From positions 4,235,501-4,299,500 of the forward strand of contig LR882958.1 of NCBI GenBank assembly GCA_904830895.1: DNA of 64,000 nt. Direction: 5' to 3'. Position 1 is the stretch's first letter; each line of letters begins with the position of its first letter. Source of the stretch: Planktothrix rubescens CCAP 1459/22. GTDB taxonomy: Bacteria > Cyanobacteriota > Cyanobacteriia > Cyanobacteriales > Microcoleaceae. Below the pieces are notes generated by a model. The model was not told where the DNA came from. It made no database searches and saw nothing but the letters and a program-made list of their open reading frames with translations. Below are positions 27,996-38,392 of this stretch, piece by piece. The translations under genes and the position numbers were made by a program.

Positions 27996-30900
27996 ATGCT
28001 AATCTACACGACCCCGACATTCGACGCACAAGCGAAACAGCAAGGCATCCAGAGTCAGGTGGCGGAATTACTCGTCATCCTCAAGACTCAAGGCACAGTG
28101 GCGGTACAGGCGCTGTTTGAGTGGAATTATCCCTACCTAAAGCGACCCGTGCGGAACTTGCGTTTACTAGGAAAAATTCTCTGGGTAAATAATGACCCGA
28201 TTTTATGTTTATTAGCGGTTCTTCCCCGGGGAGGAAACGAGTATGAGGCATTTCTGAGAAATCCAGATGACTACGGAATTAGTCATCTGGATTCGTTAAT
28301 TGATTCCAAAGAATTAGAAAATAGTATTAATGCCCAACGGGAAGAACAAAAATCCTTTCGCCGTCGCCCCACTTTACCCGAAGATTTACGTCAAATTTGG
28401 TTAAAAGGGCCAGATTGGATTAAAAATACCACCGATGCGGTGATTTGTGAAAGTGAAATTTGGGTAACACAATTTAAACAACCAGACACTCAACTGCAAT
28501 GGCGGACTTATTATGACATTGTGGATAGTTTGGTGGAGAAAAAATCAGGAATTGAAACCACAACAACTGACTTTTTAGGAATTGAAATTGCCGGACAACC
28601 GGAGCAAAATCGTTATATTATTTATAGTTGGATTCTCACCTCCGATACTCCTAACCGTAGCGTTTTATTTTTACTTTCTACCTTTAATCATTATCCCACT
28701 TCCCAGGATATTCTGGAAGTCGGTCAAATCACTCGTCTGTTTAATTCTAATCCAGGAGAAACTAATGGGGAAGCATCCTCAAAAAACCCTAACCCAACTA
28801 ACGTTTTAGCCCAGGAATTAAGTTTAGAAGATTTAGCCCGTTATACCCGACGTTCCTATCCCGATTATTTATTAGGAGATTCAGAAATCTGGTTAGAAAT
28901 TGAGCAGGAATTTGGGATTAATTGGGCTTTATCAATGGAGGAAGAAAAAATTCTCCATGAGTTATCTACCCCGGAAATTAGCCATAGTTCCCTACCAGTT
29001 TTTATTAATGGACGGGCGGGGAGTGGTAAATCAACCATGTTATTTTATTTGTTTGCCGATTATTGTTATCGCTATCAAAAATATTATTTACAACATCGTC
29101 AACGATTAAACTCGGTTCCCCATCCTTTATTTTTAACCTATAATGAACAATTATTAGGAAAAGCCAGAGAAGGGGTAAAAAAACTGCTCAAAAGTCACCA
29201 TAAATTTTTATTAGAAACCGATGGACAGGTAAACAAACCTTCGATTGATATTTGTTTTAAATCCTTTCAACAATTTTTATTAAGTTTACTTCCCCCAGAA
29301 GAAAGCGATAAATTTGATCCCGATAAATATATTAATTTTCATGATTTTAGACAACGGTGCAGCCGTCGATATAGTCGTTATTCCCCCGAACTTTGTTGGC
29401 ATATTATTAGAACATTTATTAAAGGTTATACCCTAACCGGACAAAATGAAGGGTATATGACCCCCGATGATTATGAAGAAATTCCCCGACGAGAACGCAG
29501 TTTATCTTTTGATATTTTCCAAGCAATTTATAAGCAAGTTTGGCCTTGGTATTATCAATTAACCACTCGCGAGGGCTATTGGGATGATCAAGATTTAATT
29601 AGAAAAGTCTTACAATTCAGTGGGGATAATTTACCCGTTTATACGGCTATTTTTTGCGATGAAGCCCAGGATTTTACCAGTTTAGAACTGCGCTTAATTA
29701 TGCAGTTATCTATATTTTCCCATTGTGATTTATACCCCCCGGTTTGGTGTTTACCCTTTGCCTTTGCGGGTGATCCATTTCAGACCCTAAACCCCACGGG
29801 ATTTCGCTGGGAAAGTGTTAAGGCGACCTTTTTTGATCAAGTTATTGCTGCCCTTGACCCGACCCGACAACTTAATTTATCCATGACTTTTTATGAGCTT
29901 GAATCTAATTATAGATCAAGTCCTTCTATTGTGAAAGTCACGAATTTAATTCATCTATGGAGACATATTTTATTCAAAATTCAAGAGTTAAGACCCCAGG
30001 AGTCTTGGCAATCTTATATGGAGTCTCCAACCCCGCAAAAGTTTATCTTTGAACAGAATAATTTTTCCGCAGAATCCTTGAAACAACATATTCAGAAATC
30101 CCCGATTTTTATTGTTCCCTGTGAAGCGGGAGGGGAGTTAGACTATATTAGACTAGATGAATTTTTATCTCCTTTATTTCCCGATGCCACGGAAGAACAT
30201 CCCCCTAAGAATATTTTAAGTGCAATTCAAGCAAAAGGATTAGAATTTCCCTTAGTTATTTTATATAAATTTGGGGATCAATTTGCTAAGGAATTTAATC
30301 AAAAACCTTTAATTGATTATGTGCAAGGGACGGGGAATCATCCCTTAGAATTGGAATACTTTTTTAATAAACTTTATGTTGCAGCTAGTCGTGGAATGTC
30401 GGATTTAATAATTATTGATACAGAAATTGGCGATCGCTGTTTATGGCAATATGCGACGGTTGGAATATTAGCAGAAACCTCATCATTCAACTATCATGAA
30501 TATTGGTTAAATCAAGTTAAAAAACCGGAGCATTGGCAAACTTATATTGGGGGAGTCCGTTGGGGGGATAATTTAGATGAATTACAACGGGATAACCGCG
30601 CCTCCCAAGCTCAAAAATTTGAAGAAAATGGTCGAAATCAAAAAAATGCCGCCGACCTCCGACGGGCGAAACAATTTTATCGAGAATTAGGATATTTAGA
30701 AAAAGCTGATTTATGTGAAGCCTTTGCTTTAAAATTCGATAAACGCTTTCGAGAAGCGGGGCGTTTATTCCTAAAAAGAGGTCAGGAATTAGAGGCTTGG
30801 GAGTGTTTCTGGGATGGGATGTGTTGGCAAGCTTTAGCGGAATGGTATCATCAATTTCCCCAGAAAAAATCTTTGGAACAACCTTTAGTAGAATTCATGG

Positions 30901-32306
30901 CTCAAACCTCAAAAACCTTACCGAATATTCGACAATTTACTCATTTTTTAGAGGAGAGTTTGAGTAGTCAAATGATTAAGGAAAACCGCTTAGTCAAGGC
31001 TTGGAAATCGGCGGTACAGGATTATAGTCGTCAAGTTAGAATATTAATGCGGGAAAAAATCCTAGACCCTGAAGAATGGCAACGGTTTGGAGAGGTTTTA
31101 GAGGGATTAGATGAAGCTAAATATAATGGGGTTTTGGAATTAGGAGGAGATTGTTATTATCGGGCTAAAAACCTACGCCGGGCTGTTCGATGTTGGCAGG
31201 AAAGCGGGGCAAATCAAAAGCGAGAATATTATCTGGCTCAAGCTGAATTATCTGGATTTCCTGAAGGTTTACCCTATTTGGAAAAAGCCTTAGATTTTGA
31301 ACGAATTATTGTGGAATGGGAGAAATCTGGGAAGTCAGGAAATCAACAATGGATTAAACATTTAGATTGTTTAGGACGGGCTTTAGAACGACAAAATCGC
31401 CTGCGAGATTGGATTAATTATTTAATTAGAATTAAACGTTGGATTGATGCGATCGCTGCGATCGAAAAATGTGGTAAACTAGAGGCGATTCTATTTAGGT
31501 TTGAACTAATCCGCCAAATTTCCCGTTCTAATTTAACCCCTGAACAAGCCCGAGATTTTCGGGGTCGCTATTTAGCTTTAATTGAAAAAGCCCTATCGGT
31601 CTCCAACTGGCGACAAAAGTTAGCGGTCGTTGAGGTAGGAATTGCTTTAGAAAAAATTGGGGAATTAGTCCCAACTCTCAAATTTTATGAACGATTTTTT
31701 AATAGTAATGAACCTCCTTTAAAACAGTTTGCTCAAGAACGCTGGTTAGCAACCAAACTCAAACAAAAAGAATATTCCCTAGTCGCCGAACCCATTCGGG
31801 CGCAGGAAATTCAACAAGATATTACTCGCCGGGCGAAGGAATGGAACATCGACCCTGCCACCCTCAATTCCGACCCTCCCCGGGTCGATTTAATCGAAAA
31901 TCACAAATTACTCCAACTCTCGCCCCCAGACCCCTCCCAGGCGAATCCTGACCCCATGGATGATCAGGTTCAAGGTCTACCCCCCGGCACAAAAATCCGC
32001 CTTTTAGGGCCAGAAGCCGATGGCTTTAGTTTCCAAATTGGTCATATTCAAGTCAAACGAGCCAAACGGAATAATATTTTATGGGTACTTTTGACGGATA
32101 TTTATAGTTCTAAAGCCCTACAAATTGATGTCGATGGAATACAAGGAAAAGTCAGAATTGGAGAATTAATGTTAGAAGTGGCGGACGGTCATCAACTTTC
32201 TTTTAATAGTATCACGGGAGATTATCGAGGCACGGTTTTCTATCGAGATGAACAGCCCAGGGTAGAGTTGCATATTCGGGGAATTTCTAGTATTATCTCC
32301 CTTTGA
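27996..32306 (+). CDS. Giant UvrD/Rep-like (SF1A) helicase with extra N- and C-terminal modules
   Basis: 1436 aa. Residues 1-110 are a small domain (YTTPTFDAQAKQQG ... RLLGKILWVNNDPILCLLAVLPRGGNEY) that recalls RelE-fold toxins, at low certainty. The helicase core: Walker A INGRAGSGKST (Lys345), DEAQDF (Asp555), FAFAGDPFQTLNP, ESNYRSSPSIV (motif IV), SAIQAKGLEFPLV (motif V) and NKLYVAASRGM (motif VI). All motifs are intact, so it should be an active 3'-5' translocase. Residues about 850-1230 are helical repeats with paired Trp/Tyr and Leu, TPR-like. The last about 110 residues look beta-rich. The size and added modules set it apart from housekeeping UvrD/PcrA (about 750 aa) and suggest a conflict or RNA/DNA surveillance role (inference). 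No partner gene adjoins. Confidence 0.85.
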   Translation: MLIYTTPTFDAQAKQQGIQSQVAELLVILKTQGTVAVQALFEWNYPYLKRPVRNLRLLGKILWVNNDPILCLLAVLPRGGNEYEAFLRNPDDYGISHLDSLIDSKELENSINAQREEQKSFRRRPTLPEDLRQIWLKGPDWIKNTTDAVICESEIWVTQFKQPDTQLQWRTYYDIVDSLVEKKSGIETTTTDFLGIEIAGQPEQNRYIIYSWILTSDTPNRSVLFLLSTFNHYPTSQDILEVGQITRLFNSNPGETNGEASSKNPNPTNVLAQELSLEDLARYTRRSYPDYLLGDSEIWLEIEQEFGINWALSMEEEKILHELSTPEISHSSLPVFINGRAGSGKSTMLFYLFADYCYRYQKYYLQHRQRLNSVPHPLFLTYNEQLLGKAREGVKKLLKSHHKFLLETDGQVNKPSIDICFKSFQQFLLSLLPPEESDKFDPDKYINFHDFRQRCSRRYSRYSPELCWHIIRTFIKGYTLTGQNEGYMTPDDYEEIPRRERSLSFDIFQAIYKQVWPWYYQLTTREGYWDDQDLIRKVLQFSGDNLPVYTAIFCDEAQDFTSLELRLIMQLSIFSHCDLYPPVWCLPFAFAGDPFQTLNPTGFRWESVKATFFDQVIAALDPTRQLNLSMTFYELESNYRSSPSIVKVTNLIHLWRHILFKIQELRPQESWQSYMESPTPQKFIFEQNNFSAESLKQHIQKSPIFIVPCEAGGELDYIRLDEFLSPLFPDATEEHPPKNILSAIQAKGLEFPLVILYKFGDQFAKEFNQKPLIDYVQGTGNHPLELEYFFNKLYVAASRGMSDLIIIDTEIGDRCLWQYATVGILAETSSFNYHEYWLNQVKKPEHWQTYIGGVRWGDNLDELQRDNRASQAQKFEENGRNQKNAADLRRAKQFYRELGYLEKADLCEAFALKFDKRFREAGRLFLKRGQELEAWECFWDGMCWQALAEWYHQFPQKKSLEQPLVEFMAQTSKTLPNIRQFTHFLEESLSSQMIKENRLVKAWKSAVQDYSRQVRILMREKILDPEEWQRFGEVLEGLDEAKYNGVLELGGDCYYRAKNLRRAVRCWQESGANQKREYYLAQAELSGFPEGLPYLEKALDFERIIVEWEKSGKSGNQQWIKHLDCLGRALERQNRLRDWINYLIRIKRWIDAIAAIEKCGKLEAILFRFELIRQISRSNLTPEQARDFRGRYLALIEKALSVSNWRQKLAVVEVGIALEKIGELVPTLKFYERFFNSNEPPLKQFAQERWLATKLKQKEYSLVAEPIRAQEIQQDITRRAKEWNIDPATLNSDPPRVDLIENHKLLQLSPPDPSQANPDPMDDQVQGLPPGTKIRLLGPEADGFSFQIGHIQVKRAKRNNILWVLLTDIYSSKALQIDVDGIQGKVRIGELMLEVADGHQLSFNSITGDYRGTVFYRDEQPRVELHIRGISSIISL

Positions 32307-32323
32307 ATCAGTCATCAGTGTAG

Positions 32324-32343
32324 AGACGTGCCATGGCGCGTCT
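32324..32343. repeat. Near-palindromic REP-like element AGACGTGC-CATG-GCGCGTCT
   Basis: 20 bases, palindromic but for one T/G pair, after the helicase stop. A relative with the same outer core (AGACGCGC...GCACGTCT) is at 58496-58515. Probably a dispersed repeat that can also terminate transcription. Confidence 0.6.
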
Positions 32344-32422
32344 GTAACAGTTATCAGTTTTAGAGTAATTAGTTTTAGAGGCAGGTTGATTTGTGATTTG
32401 GGTGATTAATACGGATATGATA

Positions 32423-32438
32423 GAGCCCTGAAGGGCTC
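32423..32438. repeat. Perfect hairpin GAGCCCT-GA-AGGGCTC
   Basis: Seven-base arms, two-base centre (effective loop four or more), 36 bp before the rhodanese gene. No T run follows, so it is more likely a repeat or leader hairpin than a terminator. Confidence 0.5.
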
Positions 32439-32473
32439 ACTACGAATTTGATTCAAATATTAGGTACATTTTT

Positions 32474-32836
32474 ATGTCAGAACAATTTTTTACACAAGCG
32501 ATTCCAGAAATTAGTGTTAAACAATTAGAAAATTTACTTAAAACAGTTCCCGAAACTGATCTTCAGTTAATTGATGTGCGGGAACCTCAAGAAATTGAAA
32601 TGGCAAAAATAGAAGGATTTATTAACTATCCTTTAAGTCAATATAGTGCATGGTCAGATCAAATTTTAGTTCAACTTGACCCGCACCAAGAAACCCTAAT
32701 TCTGTGTCATCATGGCATGAGATCAGCCCAAATGTGTCAATGGTTGATTCAGAAAGGTTTCACCCAGGTAAAAAATATTAATGGGGGAATTGATGCTTAT
32801 TCAGTTTTGGTTGATTCCCAAATTCCTCGATATTAA
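32474..32836 (+). CDS. Single-domain rhodanese-like protein
   Basis: 120 aa. The rhodanese fold is marked by LIDVREPQEIEMAKIEGFINYPLSQY and the active-site loop CHHGMRS with Cys78, which carries the persulfide in sulfur transfer; the C-terminal NINGGIDAYS is also typical. No signal peptide. It resembles small cytosolic rhodaneses of the GlpE type. The desaturase gene follows after 36 bp on the same strand, so they may be co-transcribed, but no functional link is evident. Confidence 0.92.
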   Translation: MSEQFFTQAIPEISVKQLENLLKTVPETDLQLIDVREPQEIEMAKIEGFINYPLSQYSAWSDQILVQLDPHQETLILCHHGMRSAQMCQWLIQKGFTQVKNINGGIDAYSVLVDSQIPRY

Positions 32837-32872
32837 ACTCATCGGAAAAACATCCATATTATTTCAACAATA

Positions 32873-33982
32873 ATGATAGAAACCCAAATCAAAAAGTCAG
32901 ATTTTGTTCTTTCTCCCTACATGAAAAGTAATAATTTATGGGGAACTTATCAAATCTTAAATACCGTTATTCCCTATCTGTTCTTATGGATTTTAGCAGT
33001 TAAAGCCGCGGCTATTTCCCTATGGTTGCTACCACCGATTATGGTGTTAATGATCCTGTTTTCAGTCCGTTGTTTTTCCCTAATGCACGATTGCGGACAT
33101 TACTCCCTATTTAGTTCAAAAAAGGTGAATCGAGTCGTGGGTTTTATGTTTGGTGTCATCAACGCCATCCCCCAATATCCCTGGTCAAGAGGACACGCCT
33201 ATCACCACAAAACCAATGGGGATTGGGAACGTTATCGTGGCCCCTCGGCTTTGATTTCTACACAGGAATTTGCTAAACTGAGTCCATCGGATCAAGGGTG
33301 GTATGAAGTTCTTAGACATCCATTAATGATTTTCCCAGGAGGTTTTTTCTACCTAGCAATTAAACCCAGATTAGCATTAATTCTAGGAACCTATGGTTTT
33401 TTTGTTCATGTTTTAACTTCCTTAAAACAATATCCTAATATTAGTTTCAGGCAGCGTTTCTCATCCTATAAATCCAGAAATTGGTATACTACGGGTGAAT
33501 TTTGGGATCTACTTTTTAACAATATTTGTGTGGTTGGGGGCTGGATTATCCTCAGTAATTATCTGGGATGGGGGTTCTTCTGGACAGTGTATTCAATCAC
33601 CCTAACCTGTTCGGCGGCGTTGTTTATTTGTGTGTTTTTTGTACAACATAACTTTGAGGGTTCCTACGCCCACAAAACCGAAGGTTGGGATTATTTACGA
33701 GGTGCAATTGAGGGCAGTAGTTATCTGGAATTACCCCCAATTTTAAAATGGTTTTCCGCCGATATTGGCTATCATAATATCCATCATCTTTGTGAAAGAA
33801 TCCCCAATTATAACCTCGAAGTTTGTCATAATCAGAATATACATTTACTCGCCGGGGTAAAAACCCTGAGAATTTCAGATATTCCTGATTGTTTTAAGTT
33901 TATCCTCTGGGATTCTGACGCTAACCGTCTAGTCTCAATCCGCTCATTTCGTCAAGCTGCTGCTTTAGATTCTAAAAACTAA
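32873..33982 (+). CDS. Membrane fatty-acid desaturase family protein
   Basis: 369 aa with the three histidine boxes of di-iron membrane desaturases: HDCGH (72-76), HAYHH (108-112) and HNIHH (about 299-303). Hydrophobic segments at about 30-68, 88-100, 150-175, 205-230 and 235-255 give the usual membrane topology with His boxes on the cytoplasmic face. Boxes 1-3 are complete, so it should be active. The sequence is not close to DesA, DesB or DesC as I recall them, and carotenoid hydroxylase/ketolase relatives share this fold, so the substrate is open. Confidence 0.85.
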   Translation: MIETQIKKSDFVLSPYMKSNNLWGTYQILNTVIPYLFLWILAVKAAAISLWLLPPIMVLMILFSVRCFSLMHDCGHYSLFSSKKVNRVVGFMFGVINAIPQYPWSRGHAYHHKTNGDWERYRGPSALISTQEFAKLSPSDQGWYEVLRHPLMIFPGGFFYLAIKPRLALILGTYGFFVHVLTSLKQYPNISFRQRFSSYKSRNWYTTGEFWDLLFNNICVVGGWIILSNYLGWGFFWTVYSITLTCSAALFICVFFVQHNFEGSYAHKTEGWDYLRGAIEGSSYLELPPILKWFSADIGYHNIHHLCERIPNYNLEVCHNQNIHLLAGVKTLRISDIPDCFKFILWDSDANRLVSIRSFRQAAALDSKN

Positions 33983-34036
33983 ATAGCACCAGTGATTAAC
34001 TCAGTTTAAATCCCCTTAATATGGAGACTCTTGATT

Positions 34037-35113
34037 ATGGTAGATCAATCTGTTCAATCTAATTTTTCCGATGCTATTGATCAAGGATATTACTTAGATC
34101 GAGATTGCACAACTTTATCCCGTCATGTTCTCCAACAACTCCATAGTTTTTCCCATGATGCTCAGGATATTAGCGCCTTAATGAATCGCATCGGATTGGC
34201 GGGAAAACTCATCGCCCGTCGCCTATCTCAGTCGGGTTTAGTAGATGATGCGTTAGGGTTTACCGGGGCCGTAAACGTGCAGGGAGAGTCCGTACAACAG
34301 ATGGATGTTTATTCCAATTCCGTGTTTATTTCGGTGTTCAAACAAAGCGGTTTAGTCTGTCGTTTGGCATCGGAAGAAATGGAAAAACCCTTTTATATTC
34401 CCGAAAACTGCCCAATTGGACGCTATACTTTACTCTATGATCCCCTCGATGGTTCATCCAATTTAGATACTAACTTAAATGTCGGATCAATATTTGCGAT
34501 TCGTCAACAGGAAGGTAATGATGAAGATGGGAAAGCGGTTGATTTATTGCAAAGTGGACGCAAACAAATTGCCGCCGGATATATTCTTTATGGGCCCAGT
34601 ACGATGCTAGTTTATTCCATTGGAACAGGGGTTCATGCGTTTATTCTTGACCCTAGTTTGGGAGAATTTATTCTAGCAAATGAAAATATTAAAATTCCCA
34701 ATCATGGGCCGATTTATAGTGTGAATGAAGGTAATTTTTGGCAGTGGGATGAATCCATTCGAGATTATGCTCGTTATGTCCATCGTCATGAAGGATATAC
34801 AGCCCGTTATAGTGGGGCTTTAGTGGGAGATGTTCACCGAATTTTATATCAAGGCGGTGTGTTTTTATATCCTGGGACTGTTAAGAAACCAGAGGGAAAA
34901 TTACGGTTATTATATGAGTCTGCACCCATGGCATTTTTAATTGAACAAGCTGGAGGAATGGCTTCAACTGGAACCCAAGAAATATTAGATGTAATTCCAG
35001 AAAAACTGCATCAACGCACCCCTTTAATTATTGGTAGTAAAGAGGATGTGATGTTAGTTAAATCATTCATTGAAGATCGTAAACGCAGGGAACAAGAAGG
35101 GGGTCTTGAGTGA
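34037..35113 (+). CDS. fbp: Fructose-1,6-bisphosphatase class I
   Basis: Hydrolyses fructose-1,6-bisphosphate to fructose-6-phosphate in gluconeogenesis and the Calvin cycle. The metal and substrate site [19 protein letters not shown] is intact, and the sugar-binding stretch ([13 protein letters not shown], then GGVFLYPGT) and C-terminal EQAGGMAS are present. 358 aa from ATG 34037. I preferred this over TTG 34031 because GGAG at 34023-34026 is correctly spaced for the ATG. It is the class I enzyme, distinct from the GlpX-like bifunctional FBP/SBPase also found in cyanobacteria. Convergent with the dnaJ-like gene. Confidence 0.96.
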   Translation: MVDQSVQSNFSDAIDQGYYLDRDCTTLSRHVLQQLHSFSHDAQDISALMNRIGLAGKLIARRLSQSGLVDDALGFTGAVNVQGESVQQMDVYSNSVFISVFKQSGLVCRLASEEMEKPFYIPENCPIGRYTLLYDPLDGSSNLDTNLNVGSIFAIRQQEGNDEDGKAVDLLQSGRKQIAAGYILYGPSTMLVYSIGTGVHAFILDPSLGEFILANENIKIPNHGPIYSVNEGNFWQWDESIRDYARYVHRHEGYTARYSGALVGDVHRILYQGGVFLYPGTVKKPEGKLRLLYESAPMAFLIEQAGGMASTGTQEILDVIPEKLHQRTPLIIGSKEDVMLVKSFIEDRKRREQEGGLE

Positions 35114-35125
35114 ATTTGAATTCTA

Positions 35126-36115
35126 TTAAAATCTTAAATTTTGACGGGGTTTAAAGGTTTCAATTTGACGTAATTGTTCATATAATTCTCGTTCTTGGGG
35201 AGTAATGGTTTTAGGGAGAACCACTTGAATTTCAATTAATTGGTCTCCCCTTTCTCCTTGAGGATTCGGATAACCTTTATTTGCTAATCGTAACCGTTGA
35301 CCAGAAACAACTCCCAAAGGTAAACGCATTTTAACTAAACCATCTAAAGTCGGAATATCAATTTCTCCTCCTAATATAGCTTCCGTGGGAGTGACTGGAA
35401 TTTGACAATAAATTTCTGATTTTTCTACTCTAAAAAAGGGATGGGGAGTAATATTAATTTTTAAAAATAAATCCCCGCCATTCACACCTTGATTTTTTAA
35501 TCTAATTTGTTGACCCTTAACCATTCCGGGCGGTAAATCCACTTCTAAAGACCGTCCATCCTCTAAACGAATTCGTTCTTTCCCTCCGGTATAGGCTTTT
35601 TCTAAAGGTAAGGTTAATCGCGCCTCAATATCCCGTTTTGTTTCCCTAGGAGTCGGTTTATAAACTGCTTTTGTTCGAGGAGAATTATAGGGGTCAGCCG
35701 CCGTCATTTGAGCCGCCTTCGGGTCAACAGTTCGGACTTCTCGCCGCCGTCCTAATAATTGGTCAACAAAGGTATCAAAATCCGAAAAATCTTCATAATC
35801 TACATCTTCAGTTTGAGAAATTGTCCGACGACTTCCCCAATTTTTGATTCCTGAAAAAGCATTTTTTTGCCAATCTTGAAACCCTTTTTGTTTCCAAAAT
35901 TGACTATAATCATCATATTGCGCTCGTTTTTCAGGATCGGATAGAATATTATAGGCTTCGCCAATATCTTTAAAGGTTTCTTCCGCTTCCTTATCCCCAG
36001 GATTTAAGTCGGGGTGATATTGTCTCGCTAGTCTACGATAAACCTTCTTAATTTCATCGACAGATGCTTCACGGGAAACCCCTAAAATTTGATAATAATT
36101 CCGAAAATTTTGCAT
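35126..36115 (-). CDS. DnaJ-type co-chaperone (CbpA-like, no zinc finger)
   Basis: 329 aa. The J domain at 5-72 holds the HPD tripeptide ([10 protein letters not shown]) that stimulates DnaK ATPase. A linker without the CxxCxGxG zinc repeats leads into the two C-terminal substrate-binding barrels (about 155-310: [45 protein letters not shown]). Domain layout matches CbpA/DnaJ type II. The gene lies 79 bp downstream of dnaK on the same strand, forming a dnaK-dnaJ pair and pointing to this Hsp70 as its partner. Confidence 0.93.
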   Translation of the reverse strand: MQNFRNYYQILGVSREASVDEIKKVYRRLARQYHPDLNPGDKEAEETFKDIGEAYNILSDPEKRAQYDDYSQFWKQKGFQDWQKNAFSGIKNWGSRRTISQTEDVDYEDFSDFDTFVDQLLGRRREVRTVDPKAAQMTAADPYNSPRTKAVYKPTPRETKRDIEARLTLPLEKAYTGGKERIRLEDGRSLEVDLPPGMVKGQQIRLKNQGVNGGDLFLKINITPHPFFRVEKSEIYCQIPVTPTEAILGGEIDIPTLDGLVKMRLPLGVVSGQRLRLANKGYPNPQGERGDQLIEIQVVLPKTITPQERELYEQLRQIETFKPRQNLRF

Positions 36116-36194
36116 AAGTTAAATTTGGGTTAAAGGGTTGATTTTTAAGTTTGCAGAAATCAGGTTTCTCAAATAAACCCGGTTTCTGGGTTTG

Positions 36195-38222
36195 TTACAA
36201 CCAATCATCATCATCCCAATTATCCGTTTGAGAATAGCGACGGGAACGGGATACACCGCTACCACCGCCTAAACTACTACCATTATTACTACGTTGGTCA
36301 TAACGGGGATAACTGCGAGTTTGAGGTTCGTAGGGGTCAACGCGACGTTTTTCACCGGAAAAAGTTCGGCGAATTGAACCGAATAAATCATCTTCATCGT
36401 CCTCCGTCACAAAAGCTGAAACTTCCCGATTTAACTCATATAAAGCGTCCTGTAAATCCACACTAATTTGATCAATTCCTCGATCATCATCCCGTTCTAA
36501 ACTATCTCTTAAAGAGCGAATTAAGGTTTCAATTCTTGACCGTTGACGTTGGGCAAATTGCATTCCGTAATCTAGGGCTACTTCCCTTAATTGTCGTTCA
36601 GCTTGATAAGTTAACGCTTGGGCGCGGTTGCGTTTTTCGACTTTTTCTCGTTGTAAACGGTCAACTTCTGCATATTTTTCCGCATCCTTAATCATGCGAT
36701 TAACTTCATCTTGAGACAGGGTAGAAGCTCCCTGAATAATCACACTTTGTTCCCGTCCAGTGGTTTTATCTAAAGCGGTAACTTGTAGAATCCCATTTGC
36801 ATCAATATCAAGCGCCACTTGAACTTGCGGAACCCCCCGCGGCGCCGGGGGAATTCCAGTTAATTTAAACCGTCCTAAAGACTTATTATCAACGGCTAAT
36901 TCTCGTTCTCCTTGTACGATATGAACTTCTACCAAAGTTTGGTTATTTTCAGATGTTGAAAAAATATCAGAACGCCTTACGGGAATTGTGGTATTACGGG
37001 GAATTAATTTTTTCATCACCCCCCCAATAGTTTCTAATCCTAACGATAAGGGAGTCACATCTAATAATAAAATATCCCGCACATCTCCAGCTAAAATTCC
37101 CGCTTGAATAGCCGCACCAACGGCCACAACTTCATCAGGATTAACCCCTTGATTCGGTTCTAAATCAATTAAACTTCTCACTAATTGTTGCACCATTGGC
37201 ATTCGGGTAGAACCACCAACTAAGATCACATCATCAATATCATTAGAGGTTAATCCAGCATCGGCTAAAGCCTGTTTTACTGGACGGCGTAACCGTTGAA
37301 TTAAATCTCCACATAACCCCTCAAATTCCCCTCTAGTTAGGCGGATTTCCAAGTGTTTAGGGCCGTCTTCTGTGGCTGCAATAAAGGGTAAATTAATATC
37401 AGTAACTCCCACCCCAGAAAGCTCTATTTTGGCTTTTTCGGCGGCTTCTGTTAACCGTTGTAAAGATTGGCGATCGCGTCTTAAATCCACCGCTTCTTCT
37501 GATAGAAATTGTTCTGCTAACCAATCAACAATTTTCTGATCAAAATCCGTTCCGCCCAGTTGGGTATCCCCACAGGTAGATTTAACTTCAAATACCCCTT
37601 CCCCGACCTCTAAAATTGAGACATCAAAGGTTCCACCGCCTAAATCAAAGACTAAAATAGTCCCATAATCTTGCCGTTCCAAACCATAAGCTAAAGAAGC
37701 CGCCGTCGGTTCATTTAATATGCGTTTAACGTCTAATCCGGCAATGCGTCCGGCATCTCTGGTAGCTTGTCTTTGAGAATCATTAAAATAGGCAGGAACC
37801 GTAATTACAGCCCCGGTAATTTCTTCCCCCAAATACCGAGTCGCTTCTTCGACTAATTTTTTTAAGATCATTGCTGAAAGTTCCTCCGGGGCAAAATCCT
37901 TATTTACCCGGGGACATTTGATCCGAATATTATCGGTTTCATCCCGTCGCATCGTGTAGGGAACCCGTTTTGAGGCAGCAGTGAGATCAGAATAGCGACA
38001 ACCCATCAGTCGTTTGACCCCATAAAAGGTATTTTGGGGATTCAAAACCGCTTGTCGTCTAGCCATCTGTCCCACGATGCGTTCTCCTTCTTTGGTAAAC
38101 CCAACGACGGAGGGAGTGGTTCGCATCCCTTCAGAGTTAGCAATCACAACGGGTTTTCCGCCCTCCATGACCGCAACCACGGAGTTCGTTGTTCCCAAGT
38201 CAATGCCGACTACTTTGCCCAT
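36195..38222 (-). CDS. dnaK: Chaperone DnaK (Hsp70), probably the DnaK1-type paralogue
   Basis: 675 aa. The nucleotide-binding domain shows [59 protein letters not shown] and VGGSTRMP. The substrate-binding domain begins at about 390 ([19 protein letters not shown]). The C-terminal lid is followed by a basic, Ser/Gly/Arg-rich tail ending in DDDDWL, unlike the acidic end of the main cyanobacterial DnaK2. The length and tail suggest DnaK1 (inference). Co-oriented with the dnaJ-like gene downstream. No CIRCE inverted repeat was seen upstream. Confidence 0.95.
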   Translation of the reverse strand: MGKVVGIDLGTTNSVVAVMEGGKPVVIANSEGMRTTPSVVGFTKEGERIVGQMARRQAVLNPQNTFYGVKRLMGCRYSDLTAASKRVPYTMRRDETDNIRIKCPRVNKDFAPEELSAMILKKLVEEATRYLGEEITGAVITVPAYFNDSQRQATRDAGRIAGLDVKRILNEPTAASLAYGLERQDYGTILVFDLGGGTFDVSILEVGEGVFEVKSTCGDTQLGGTDFDQKIVDWLAEQFLSEEAVDLRRDRQSLQRLTEAAEKAKIELSGVGVTDINLPFIAATEDGPKHLEIRLTRGEFEGLCGDLIQRLRRPVKQALADAGLTSNDIDDVILVGGSTRMPMVQQLVRSLIDLEPNQGVNPDEVVAVGAAIQAGILAGDVRDILLLDVTPLSLGLETIGGVMKKLIPRNTTIPVRRSDIFSTSENNQTLVEVHIVQGERELAVDNKSLGRFKLTGIPPAPRGVPQVQVALDIDANGILQVTALDKTTGREQSVIIQGASTLSQDEVNRMIKDAEKYAEVDRLQREKVEKRNRAQALTYQAERQLREVALDYGMQFAQRQRSRIETLIRSLRDSLERDDDRGIDQISVDLQDALYELNREVSAFVTEDDEDDLFGSIRRTFSGEKRRVDPYEPQTRSYPRYDQRSNNGSSLGGGSGVSRSRRYSQTDNWDDDDWL

Positions 38223-38392
38223 GCGTTGCTTATCTCCTTGTCTATATGGTTTCCGGCTAGATCACTCCTATTCTATCGTGTTGTAACGCATTGTAACGTC
38301 TGACCTCGGCGGTGAAACCCAAAGGGGTAATAGAATTGATCCTCTCAGACCTGAAGCCTGTCCTGATGAAAACTGATAACTGATAACTGATT

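Noticed and set aside
36000-38300. Search for a CIRCE element upstream of dnaK
   Set aside because: No TTAGCACTC-N9-GAGTGCTAA-like inverted repeat is present in 38223-38392.
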